Assembly: GCA_934162555.1 (NCBI GenBank)
Contig: CAKPJE010000063.1
Span: 1 to 6,155 of the forward strand
Direction: 5' to 3'
Source: an uncultured Bacilli bacterium
GTDB taxonomy: Bacteria; Bacillota_I; Bacilli_A; RF39; UBA660
DNA: 6,155 nucleotides
How positions within the stretch are numbered: position 1 is the first letter of the stretch; the number at the start of each line of letters is the position of its first letter. The notes beneath the pieces were generated by a model. It made no database searches and was not told the origin of the DNA. It was given only the letters and a program-made list of their open reading frames with translations. The translations under genes were made by a program, and so were the position numbers. Positions 1 to 6,137 of the stretch are shown in pieces.

Positions 1-21
1 AGATAAAATAATGTAAAAAAA

Positions 22-40
22 CAAGTATTTATAATACTTG
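22..40. repeat. 8-bp perfect inverted repeat with 3-nt loop (possible terminator)
   Basis: CAAGTATT (22-29) pairs perfectly with AATACTTG (33-40) around a 3-base loop. Seven A residues sit directly to its left (14-20), so read on the minus strand the hairpin is followed by a T7 tract, the form of an intrinsic terminator. On the plus strand the T-run (49-53) begins only nine bases after the stem. The stem has just two G-C pairs, so folding would be weak. It could separate ftsW from whatever lies upstream or stop antisense transcription. Function is not established. Confidence 0.3.
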
Positions 41-86
41 AATGACAATTTTTAATTTACAAGTGTCAAACTCGGGGTCTAGGTGT

Positions 87-119
87 TTGCAAAACTTTAA
101 AATTATGATATCATATAAA
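87..119 (+). promoter_or_regulatory. Possible ftsW promoter
   Basis: TTGCAA (87-92) is followed after 16 bp by TATCAT (109-114), and an overlapping TATAAA (114-119) is an alternative -10. The putative -10 lies inside the perfect 10-bp palindrome ATGATATCAT (105-114), which could be an operator or chance. The ftsW Shine-Dalgarno begins about 15 bases downstream. In DNA this AT-rich, such matches arise often, so this is a tentative call. Confidence 0.3.
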
Positions 120-137
120 ATAGAAGATGGTGAAAAG

Positions 138-1304
138 ATGAAGAAAATACTGAAGAATTTTAAAAATATGGATGGAACTTTATTATTTTGGACTATGCTT
201 ATGTTTTTATATGGCTTATTTAATATAGTAACAGCATCCAGTAGGGAAGCGGAAGTAATGTACAATGTAAGTTTATACTATTATTTCTTTAGACAATTAA
301 AAATGCTTTTCTTAGGAGTAATAGGATCGATTTTTATAATAAATTTTGATACTAAAAAATATCCATTTTTTTAATTTTTACTATACATATTTATATTTGG
401 TATATTAGTATACATGTTATTTAATGGAAATGCAGATCGAGGAAGTATAAACTGGATTAATTTACCATTTATTGGAAGATTTCAACCATCAGAAGCTGCT
501 AAACCAATATCTATAGTTTTTTTTGCATTTATCCTAGATAAATTATCTAATTTAGTAAATCTAGAAAGTAAAAATAGATGGAAATATATAATAATACTAT
601 TTATTGTAATGTTTATATTACCAGGTATTATATTCTTTCATAACGATATGGGAACAGCAACTATCTTACTAGGAATAACAGGAGTTATGTTCCTAGGGGG
701 ACCAGTTAAAAAAAATGATAAACTAAAAGCTATAATATTATGTGTGGCTTTAGTTTCATTAGTCGGTGCGATAAGATACTTTACTAAAGGCTATGTTTTA
801 ACTGAAGAACAATTATCAAGAATAACAGACTTTGTAAAGCCATGTACTAAATACACAGATGGTGGATATCAAGCATGTAATGATTTTATAGCAATCAATA
901 ATGGTGGCTTGAAAGGTGTTGGAATAGGTGCAAGTAAACAAAAATACTCATATATCCCAGAACCACATACAGATAGTGTATTTGCAATAATTTCCGAAGA
1001 ATATGGTCTAATATTTACAAGTGCTTTATTAGTAGTCTATTTTATAATAATAAGAACTATATTAAAAATAGCATATGATGCTGATAATTTAATGAATAAG
1101 TATATGTGTTTAGGATGCGCTGCATACATATTCTTACATATTTTAATCAATCTCGGAGGTTTAATGGGCTTAATGCCTATGACTGGTGTACCACTTCCTT
1201 TCTTAAGTTATGGAGGTACATTTGCGATATCTTTAATGGGTATGCTTGCAGTTGTTCAAAGAGTTGCAATTGAAACTAAAACAAATAAAAAAGTAAAAAT
1301 ATAA
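138..1304 (+). pseudogene. ftsW: Septal SEDS glycosyltransferase FtsW, interrupted by one in-frame TAA
   Basis: FtsW is the polytopic membrane polymerase that links lipid II into septal peptidoglycan with its partner class-B PBP. The frame from ATG 138 to TAA 1304 is 388 codons, normal for FtsW, but codon 79 (372-374) is TAA. The N-terminal piece has 78 residues covering TM1 and TM2. After the stop the same frame runs on through TM3 (FLLYIFIFGILVY), with no ATG until 414. Family motifs are all present in whole-gene numbering: QPSEAAK 116-122, HNDMGTA 168-174, HTDSVFAIISEEYG 277-290 carrying the conserved Asp, and PMTGVPLPFLSYGG 347-360. A loop with PC (235-236) and a second Cys (247) precedes the GG..G.GIG segment. 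ATG 138 is chosen because GGTGA (129-133) lies five bases upstream; in-frame ATGs at 42 and 105 have no such site. ATG 414 also lacks a ribosome site. Identity is firm; whether it is a true lesion or a read error is open. Confidence 0.88.
372..374 (+). other. In-frame ochre codon within ftsW
   Basis: TAA follows Pro-Phe-Phe and precedes Phe-Leu-Leu in what should be the third membrane helix. It sits after a T7 run (366-372) and before a T5 run (375-379). Both sides share one frame, so a single substitution, for example from TTA Leu, explains it, while a single-base indel does not. TAA also terminates ftsW itself at 1302-1304 and the gene ending at 4425, so TAA is not generally recoded. Confidence 0.9.
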
Positions 1305-1322
1305 AAAATAAAACATATATTG

Positions 1323-1344
1323 TGGTATAATGATAATGAGGTGA
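1323..1344 (+). promoter_or_regulatory. Extended -10 promoter and ribosome site for murG
   Basis: TGG-TATAAT (1323-1331) is a perfect extended -10 element in the short ftsW-murG gap. No -35 match is seen 16-18 bp upstream, as is allowed for extended -10 promoters. The Shine-Dalgarno GAGGTGA (1338-1344) starts seven bases after the -10 box, so the predicted transcript would begin at or beside the ribosome site. If active, it would express murG, murB and divIB independently of the interrupted ftsW. Confidence 0.6.
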
Positions 1345-1348
1345 ACAT

Positions 1349-2428
1349 ATGAGAGTTGTAATAAGTGCTGGTGGCACTGGGGGACATATATATCCTGCAC
1401 TTGCTATAATAAACAAGATAAAAGAAAAAGAACCTAATAGTGAATTTTTATATATTGGAACACATAATAGGATGGAAAAAGATATAATACCTAAAAAAGG
1501 TATTCCTTATAAAGAAATAGAAATATATGGTTTTAATAAAAAAGCATTAAGTAATTTTAAATTATTAAAATGTATTATTAAGAGCTATAAAGAATGTAAA
1601 AAAACAATTAAAAGCTTTAAACCAGATATTGTAATAGGTGTTGGTGGTTATGTAACCGCGCCTGTTATACTTGCAGCATCAAAATTAAAGTATAAAACAT
1701 TTATTCATGAACAAAATAGTGTACCAGGTAAAACAAATAAATTTTTATCTAAGTATGCAACCAAAATAGGTATATCGTTTGAAGATACAAAAAAATATTT
1801 TGATGAAAACAAAACTGTTTTTACAGGTAATCCATGTAATGAAGCTGCTTTAAGTTCTCCTAAAATGGATTTAAAAGAAGTTGGTTTAACAAAAGATTTT
1901 GTCTATATAGTAATGGGATCTCTTGGATCAGATAAAATGAGTAATATATTAATAGACATGTTAGATAAATTTGATAAAAAAGATTATGAAGTAGTATTAG
2001 TAACAGGCACTAATTATTTTGATAAAGTTAAAGATCTTAAATTTCCTAAAAATATTAAGGTTTTACCATATGTTGATAATCAAACAAGATTAATGAAACA
2101 AGCTAAATTAGTAGTAAGTAGGTGTGGGGCAACTACATTGGGTGAAATTGCAACTTTAGGTTTGCCATCTATTATAATACCAAGTCCTTATGTTGCTGAT
2201 AATCACCAATATAAAAATGGTCTTGTTTTAGAAGAAAAAGAAGCTGCTATGATGATAGAAGAAAAAGATTTAACGAGTGATTATTTATATGAACAAATAG
2301 ATAAACTTATGAATGATTCAGAAAAGTTAAATCAAATGAGGGAGAATTTAAAGGGATTAACACTAGCTGAAGGGGCGACTAATATTTATAATGTGCTTAC
2401 ATCGATGATTGGAGAAAAGAATGATTGA
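1349..2428 (+). CDS. murG: UDP-GlcNAc:undecaprenyl-PP-MurNAc-pentapeptide GlcNAc transferase MurG
   Basis: MurG adds GlcNAc from UDP-GlcNAc to lipid I on the inner face of the membrane, giving lipid II. The 359-residue product is of usual length for this GT-B (GT28) enzyme. The N-terminal Rossmann domain carries the glycine loop GGTGGH (8-13), GGYVTAP (99-105) and HEQN (120-123). The C-terminal nucleotide-binding domain carries GSLGSDKMSN (190-199), SRCGATTLGE (257-266) whose Glu266 matches the UDP-GlcNAc-binding Glu of the family, and DNHQ (284-287). The third glycine loop reads MGSLGS where GGSxGA is usual, and Cys259 replaces the common small residue; both are mild changes. Start ATG 1349 has GAGGTGA seven to eight bases upstream. 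The TGA stop overlaps the murB start by 8 bp, implying coupled translation. Confidence 0.97.
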   Translation: MRVVISAGGTGGHIYPALAIINKIKEKEPNSEFLYIGTHNRMEKDIIPKKGIPYKEIEIYGFNKKALSNFKLLKCIIKSYKECKKTIKSFKPDIVIGVGGYVTAPVILAASKLKYKTFIHEQNSVPGKTNKFLSKYATKIGISFEDTKKYFDENKTVFTGNPCNEAALSSPKMDLKEVGLTKDFVYIVMGSLGSDKMSNILIDMLDKFDKKDYEVVLVTGTNYFDKVKDLKFPKNIKVLPYVDNQTRLMKQAKLVVSRCGATTLGEIATLGLPSIIIPSPYVADNHQYKNGLVLEEKEAAMMIEEKDLTSDYLYEQIDKLMNDSEKLNQMRENLKGLTLAEGATNIYNVLTSMIGEKND

Positions 2429-3305
2429 AAAAATTAAAAACATGAATATTGGTTTAGTATATGAAAATATAGATTTAAAGAAATATACAACTTATAAAGT
2501 AGGTGGTACTGGAAGATTATTGGTTATTCCTGATACAACTGAAAAATTAATAGAACTATTAAATTATTTAAAAGAAAATAACATCAAATATAAAATAATT
2601 GGTAATGGATCAAATTTGATTTTTGTTAATGATTATGATGGGGTAATAATAAAATTAGATAAATTAAATAATGTTCAAATAAATGATAATGAAGTAGTTG
2701 TGGGAGCTGGCATTAGTTTAATTGGTCTTGCTTTAAAGGTATCTAGAATGGGCTTAAAAGGTATGGAGTTTGCAACTGGTATACCTGGAACTATTGGTGG
2801 TGCTGTATACATGAATGCTGGTGCATATAAAGAAGATATGGCATCTATAATAAAAAAAGTAAAATTACTTGATGAAAATGATAATATAGTTGAATTAGAT
2901 AAAGAAGAGTTAGAGTTTGGTTATAGAAAATCAATATTACAGGCTAAAAAATATGTTTGTTTAGAAGCAACACTTTTATTAGAGCATGGTAATGTTGATG
3001 AAATAATGGCTTTAATTGAAAAGAGAAAACAAAAAAGACTAGAAACACAACCTTTAGAATATCCTTCTGCTGGATCAGTATTTAGAAATCCAGAAAATGG
3101 TTTTGCTTGGCAACTAGTAGATGATATTGGTTATAAGGGTAAAAGAATTGGTGATGCAATGGTAAGTGAAAAGCATGCTAATTTTATAATTAATGTAGGA
3201 AATGCTACTGGTAGTGATATAAAAGAATTAATATATGAGATAAAAAATAAAGTAAAAGATAAATATAATGTTGATTTAAAGGTTGAACAAGAAATTGTAG
3301 AATAG
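2421..3305 (+). CDS. murB: UDP-N-acetylenolpyruvoylglucosamine reductase MurB
   Basis: MurB is the cytosolic FAD enzyme that reduces UDP-GlcNAc-enolpyruvate to UDP-MurNAc with NADPH. The 294-residue product matches the shorter, Bacillus-like class. FAD-binding segments are GNGSNLI (61-67) and TGIPGTIGGAVYMNAG (119-134). FGYRKS (166-171) gives the Tyr-Arg pair. PSAGSVFRNP (215-224) holds the catalytic proton-donor Ser219, followed by EKHANFIIN (250-258) and a C-terminal Glu at 289 or 291 that fits the catalytic Glu. The start is ATG 2421, six bases after GGAG (2411-2414). An in-frame TTG at 2409 would place the start upstream of that site and is rejected. The gene overlaps the end of murG and is followed after 8 bp by divIB, so the three appear co-transcribed. 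Confidence 0.97.
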   Translation: MIEKIKNMNIGLVYENIDLKKYTTYKVGGTGRLLVIPDTTEKLIELLNYLKENNIKYKIIGNGSNLIFVNDYDGVIIKLDKLNNVQINDNEVVVGAGISLIGLALKVSRMGLKGMEFATGIPGTIGGAVYMNAGAYKEDMASIIKKVKLLDENDNIVELDKEELEFGYRKSILQAKKYVCLEATLLLEHGNVDEIMALIEKRKQKRLETQPLEYPSAGSVFRNPENGFAWQLVDDIGYKGKRIGDAMVSEKHANFIINVGNATGSDIKELIYEIKNKVKDKYNVDLKVEQEIVE

Positions 3306-3313
3306 GGGATCTT

Positions 3314-3976
3314 ATGAAAAAGAAAAAAAGGAAGATAAGTTTTTTAAAGATATTGATTGTTTTTTTGTTAATATATTTATTTGTTGTTGGTACTTATAAG
3401 CTGGTTACTATAAATATTAAAAATATATATGTAATTGGTAATACTTATATAAAGGATAAATATATAATTGAAAAAGCTGGTTTAACAAACTATCCTCCTT
3501 TTTTCTTGACTACAAAATCGAGTATTAAGAAAAAGTTACTTGCTGATGATGAAATACTTGATGTTAAGGTTAAAAAAGATTTGTTTTCAGTTTATTTATA
3601 TGTTGAAGAAAATGTACCACTTTTTTATAATAAAAATAATAATAAGATTGTTTTGAAAAATGGTAAAGAAATTATTGATAAATATAATGTTGCTGTTCTT
3701 AATAATTATGTGCCAGATACTATATATGATGATTTTATAAATAAGATGGGGAATGTTGATAGTGATATTTTGGACAGAATTTCAGAAATAGAGTATAAAC
3801 CAAATGATGTTGATACTAAGAGATTTTATTTACTTATGGATGATGGTAATGAGGTATACTTAACTTTAGATGATTTTTTGAAGATAAATAGTTATATGGA
3901 AATTATTAAAACTCTTGATGGTAGTAAGGGAATAGTATACTTAGATAGTGGCAATTATTTTGAGATAAAAGAGTAG
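3314..3976 (+). CDS. divIB: Cell division protein DivIB/FtsQ
   Basis: DivIB (FtsQ) is a bitopic division protein that works with DivIC/FtsB and FtsL to control the septal synthase FtsW-PBP2B. The 220-residue product has a lysine-rich cytoplasmic tail (MKKKKRKISF), one membrane helix near 11-30, an extracytoplasmic POTRA domain near 34-104 (NIYVIGNTYIKDKYIIEKAG, then VKVKKDLFSVYLYVEEN), a beta domain to about 200 and the typical late segment GIVYLDSGNYFE (206-217). It is shorter than many DivIB proteins, mainly because the cytoplasmic tail is only about ten residues. The start is ATG 3314, five bases after GGGG (3305-3308); that ribosome site overlaps the murB stop. No hairpin terminator is seen after the stop, and a promoter for the next gene overlaps it. 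Confidence 0.92.
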   Translation: MKKKKRKISFLKILIVFLLIYLFVVGTYKLVTINIKNIYVIGNTYIKDKYIIEKAGLTNYPPFFLTTKSSIKKKLLADDEILDVKVKKDLFSVYLYVEENVPLFYNKNNNKIVLKNGKEIIDKYNVAVLNNYVPDTIYDDFINKMGNVDSDILDRISEIEYKPNDVDTKRFYLLMDDGNEVYLTLDDFLKINSYMEIIKTLDGSKGIVYLDSGNYFEIKE

Positions 3977-4018
3977 ACAATTTTAAATAAATATGGTATT
4001 ATTATGGTAGAGGTAAGG
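3974..4018 (+). promoter_or_regulatory. Promoter and ribosome site for the 4021 gene
   Basis: TAGACA (3974-3979, 5/6 to the -35 consensus and containing the divIB stop codon) is followed by exactly 17 bp, then TATTAT (3997-4002) preceded by the extended element TGG (3994-3996). The ribosome site AGAGG (4009-4013) begins seven bases after the -10, the same spacing as at murG. It is the best promoter in the window by sequence and marks the break between the wall-synthesis genes and the accessory block. Confidence 0.65.
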
Positions 4019-4020
4019 TT

Positions 4021-4425
4021 ATGAAAAAAAAGTTAGCTAAATTATCTAATAGGTTGGAAAATGCAAATAATAAAAAGAGTGATGTAGAATTTAGAATAAA
4101 GTTATATAAGGATTCTAGAAGTGGGTTTATGAGTTCTTATTCTATTTGTAGTATTTTTATATTTTCTTTATCGTTTGGTTCTATACTTCTTTCTTATATT
4201 TTACCTTCTTATATAGTTGGTTATTTAGCGCTTATAATTAATAGTGTTTCGGTTTCATTTTTAATTTATTTGCTTAGTGAGAATAAGACTAATTTAAAGG
4301 TTATGGAGAAGTTAAATTTAAATAAGCTTGAGTTAGAGTTAAATAAGTGCAATAAAGAGATTGATAAATATGATAATGAGTATAAAAAACTAGTTGAAAT
4401 GGTTATGCTAGGGGATGATGTATAA
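4021..4425 (+). CDS. Hypothetical two-TM protein with flanking coiled coils
   Basis: I do not recognise a family for this 134-residue protein. Residues 1-30 are charged and likely helical (MKKKLAKLSNRLENANNKKS). Two hydrophobic stretches follow, at about 39-60 and 63-86, separated by a Pro-Ser-Tyr turn. Residues 88-128 form a second charged helix with regularly spaced Leu (KLNLNKLELELNKCNKEIDK), probably a coiled coil. This fits a small inner-membrane hairpin with both helical ends in the cytoplasm, perhaps a scaffold or an accessory to the next gene's product. The start ATG 4021 has AGAGG seven bases upstream. It has its own promoter and a likely terminator overlapping its 3' end. Codon use favours T in third position, as in its downstream neighbour. 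The gene is well supported as coding; its function is unknown. Confidence 0.8.
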   Translation: MKKKLAKLSNRLENANNKKSDVEFRIKLYKDSRSGFMSSYSICSIFIFSLSFGSILLSYILPSYIVGYLALIINSVSVSFLIYLLSENKTNLKVMEKLNLNKLELELNKCNKEIDKYDNEYKKLVEMVMLGDDV

Positions 4426-4437
4426 CTAGTTTTTTTT
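4384..4437 (+). terminator. Possible intrinsic terminator overlapping the 4021 gene's stop
   Basis: AAAAAACTAGTT (4384-4395) is perfectly complementary to AACTAGTTTTTT (4424-4435), a 12-bp stem with a 28-base loop. The 3' arm runs into eight consecutive T residues (4430-4437). The stop codon TAA (4423-4425) lies at the loop-stem junction. The long loop and A/T-rich stem make it weaker than a textbook terminator, so partial read-through into the 4453 gene is plausible. TATAAC (4421-4426) within it could alternatively serve as a -10 for that gene, though no properly spaced -35 is seen. Confidence 0.4.
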
Positions 4438-4452
4438 GAAAGGTGTTATGGT

Positions 4453-5961
4453 ATGAAAAAGAGAGTTTTAAGTTTTTCTATGTTGTTTTTATTGTTTTAC
4501 ACATTAAATTATACTTATTCATCTTTTAAAAATACTATAGTTGGTGATATAAGTGCGACTACTAATGAGTGGAGTTTTAAAGCTACTATAGCTGGTAGTA
4601 CTAAAGAGAATGATTATTACAAGATTCCTGTTAGTACTAGTAGTGGTTCTTTTGTTATAAATGTTGATACTACTAGTAGTAATAAGAATGCTGATTATAG
4701 TATTATTATAAGTGGTGATGGTTTACCTAGTGATATTAAATTTTATAGTGATAGTAGTTATACTAAGGAGATAATAAATAATTTATATTCTGGTAGTGTA
4801 GAAAAGGGTTCTAGTAAGAGTATTACTATTTATTATAAGTCTAGTAGTACTGTAAAGGGAAATATTATTGTAAATATAAAAGCTACTATTCAAGAGCTTG
4901 CTATGATGAAGAATGGTTTTAATAGTAAAATTGCTTTTTGGGGTAATAATTATAAGCCTTATGTTAGAACGGTAACTTTTAATAATAGTTTAAGTGGTAT
5001 GCCTAGTAGTTGTACGAGTGCGAATTTGTGTTTTGATGTATCTTATGATACTAACCAGAAGAAAAAGGTATATGCTTATTTAAAGGATAGTGGTTATAAG
5101 GATAGTGTTAATAGTGCCAAGGTTTTATATGATGTTTATATTGTTAGTACTGATGTAATATATGCTCCTAGTGATTGTTCTAGTTTTTTTAATTTTTATG
5201 CTTGGGTTAATGAAGCGGCTACTGATAATTTGGTAACAGTAAATTTTAATGGTAATTTTAATACTTCTAAAGCTACAGATATGAGTTTGATGTTTATTTC
5301 AGCTAAGTCTTTAACTAGTTTAAATTTGAGTAGTCTTGATACTTCAAATGTAACTAATATGAGGAACATGTTTGCTGGTGCTGGTTTAACTAGTTTGAAT
5401 GTGAGTAGTTTTAATACTTCAAAGGTAACTAATTTTGCACAGATGTTTTTGAATTGTACTTCTTTAACAAGTTTAGATTTAAGTAATTGGAACACTTCGA
5501 GTGCGACTGATATGAGTTTGATGTTTTCTAAGTGTTCTAAAGTAAAGACTATTAATGTTAGTAATTGGAATACATCAAATGTGATTGACATGAATCAAAT
5601 GTTTGATCAGTGTGAGGTATTAACAAGTTTAGATTTAAGTAGTTTTAATACTTCAAAGGTTACAGATATGAGTTTTATGTTTTATGGTTGTTATGCTTTA
5701 ACAACACTTAAAATTTCAAATTTTAATACTTCGAATGTAACAAATGTACAGCAGATGTTTCGCCATCTTAAGAATGCTCGGGCGGAGATAACGATTTCTA
5801 ATCCGAATCTTACTTCTTATAATGCTGTATTTCTTGATTCATTTACGGGAAGTAATGCTAAAATGACAGTTAATTATACTTCGGCTACGAGTTCGTTGGT
5901 TGATAAGATGATCGCAACTAAATCTTCTACTTCTAAGGTATATAAGGGTAAGCGGGTTTAG
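4453..5961 (+). CDS. BspA-type leucine-rich repeat (DUF285) surface protein
   Basis: This 502-residue secreted protein belongs to the BspA/DUF285 leucine-rich repeat group, commonly surface adhesins of gut bacteria. Residues 5-22 form a hydrophobic signal segment after MKKR. Residues 26-150 form a Ser/Thr-rich, beta-like domain opening with GDISATTNEWSFKATI. Residues 158-269 carry the DUF285 lead-in (YDVYIVSTDVIYAPSDCSSF). Seven repeats of 25-26 residues span 270-450 with the core NTSxVTxMxxMFxxCxxLTSLxLS. A 52-residue tail ends in VYKGKRV. No lipobox Cys, LPXTG motif or C-terminal membrane anchor is present, so it is either released, held by its uncleaved N-terminal helix, or attached another way. 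Cys187 and Cys193 could form a disulfide. GAAAGGTG (4438-4445) precedes ATG 4453 by seven bases. Glycine codons are 16 GGT and 2 GGA, unlike ftsW. The family call is secure; the ligand is unknown. Confidence 0.93.
   Translation: MKKRVLSFSMLFLLFYTLNYTYSSFKNTIVGDISATTNEWSFKATIAGSTKENDYYKIPVSTSSGSFVINVDTTSSNKNADYSIIISGDGLPSDIKFYSDSSYTKEIINNLYSGSVEKGSSKSITIYYKSSSTVKGNIIVNIKATIQELAMMKNGFNSKIAFWGNNYKPYVRTVTFNNSLSGMPSSCTSANLCFDVSYDTNQKKKVYAYLKDSGYKDSVNSAKVLYDVYIVSTDVIYAPSDCSSFFNFYAWVNEAATDNLVTVNFNGNFNTSKATDMSLMFISAKSLTSLNLSSLDTSNVTNMRNMFAGAGLTSLNVSSFNTSKVTNFAQMFLNCTSLTSLDLSNWNTSSATDMSLMFSKCSKVKTINVSNWNTSNVIDMNQMFDQCEVLTSLDLSSFNTSKVTDMSFMFYGCYALTTLKISNFNTSNVTNVQQMFRHLKNARAEITISNPNLTSYNAVFLDSFTGSNAKMTVNYTSATSSLVDKMIATKSSTSKVYKGKRV
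5260..5802 (+). repeat. Seven tandem 75-78-bp coding repeats (DUF285 LRR array)
   Basis: Units begin at 5260, 5338, 5413, 5491, 5569, 5647 and 5725. All are 78 bp (26 codons) except the second, which is 75 bp. Each opens with codons for Asn/Asp-Thr-Ser and contains Met-Phe near position 11-12. Some DNA is identical between units: 5404-5426 matches 5638-5660 (three units apart) and 5464-5485 matches 5620-5641 (two units apart). The last unit keeps the NTSNVT and QQMF start but loses the leucine pattern, as a capping unit would. Confidence 0.9.
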
Positions 5962-5986
5962 GTGTGAAATGATAGATAAAGAAAGG

Positions 5987-6066
5987 TTTGTTGATAACAT
6001 GTTTTGCCTAATACATACATACATGTATTACTAAAAAAGGAAAATAAAAATAATTTTGTTGATAAC
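5987..6066 (+). repeat. 12-bp direct repeat bracketing a 56-bp segment
   Basis: TTTGTTGATAAC occurs at 5987-5998 and again at 6055-6066. The 56 bases between (5999-6054) are very AT-rich and contain a hairpin near their left side. Offset between copies is 68 bp, which is not a multiple of three, so it shifts the frame. The arrangement resembles a short insertion with target duplication, or a slippage product. The DNA just left of each copy is A-rich in both cases, but the similarity does not extend convincingly further. Confidence 0.6.
6009..6030. repeat. 8-bp inverted repeat inside the 56-bp segment
   Basis: TAATACAT (6009-6016) pairs perfectly with ATGTATTA (6023-6030) around a 6-base loop. 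The same stretch includes three tandem copies of ATAC (6011-6022) and the 10-bp palindrome ATACATGTAT (6019-6028). There is no T-run after it on the plus strand (A6 follows), so it is not a plus-strand terminator. It may be the structured core of the inserted piece, or arise from the tetranucleotide repeat. Confidence 0.5.
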
Positions 6067-6137
6067 TATAGGATTAGGGAATATATAGATACTGGTCCTC
6101 TTTTTGGTAGTTTAAAGATAATAGAGGGAGTAGGGTT

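Noticed and set aside
29..265. Minus-strand ORF of 78 codons opposite the ftsW start
   Set aside because: It lies antisense to the leader and TM1-TM2 of ftsW, has no ribosome site or recognisable motifs, and is hydrophobic only because it mirrors ftsW.
366..424. Programmed frameshift on the T7 run in ftsW
   Set aside because: The -1 frame closes at 422-424 and the +1 frame closes sooner, and the conserved frame is identical on both sides of the stop, so a single frameshift would not rescue the protein.
414..1304. The C-terminal ftsW frame as an independent gene starting at ATG 414
   Set aside because: There is no ribosome site before 414, the start falls after a membrane helix that continues in frame upstream, and the N-terminal helices are needed for the SEDS fold.
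2409..2420. TTG start four codons upstream for murB
   Set aside because: The Shine-Dalgarno GGAG (2411-2414) lies within that extension and is spaced correctly for ATG 2421.
5196..5591. Minus-strand ORF of 131 codons with repeated EVxxLLxxK segments
   Set aside because: Its repeats are the reverse complement of the DUF285 coding repeats; the plus-strand reading matches a known family.
5260..5802. CRISPR-like or non-coding tandem array
   Set aside because: The 78-bp periodicity is codon-phased and translates into a standard DUF285 repeat, with no repeat-spacer alternation.
138..5961. Mycoplasma-type code with TGA as Trp
   Set aside because: Trp is TGG in ftsW, murB and the LRR gene, and no real frame contains an internal TGA.
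5839..6024. Minus-strand ORF of 61 codons
   Set aside because: It overlaps the LRR 3' end, has no ribosome site of note and no recognisable sequence.
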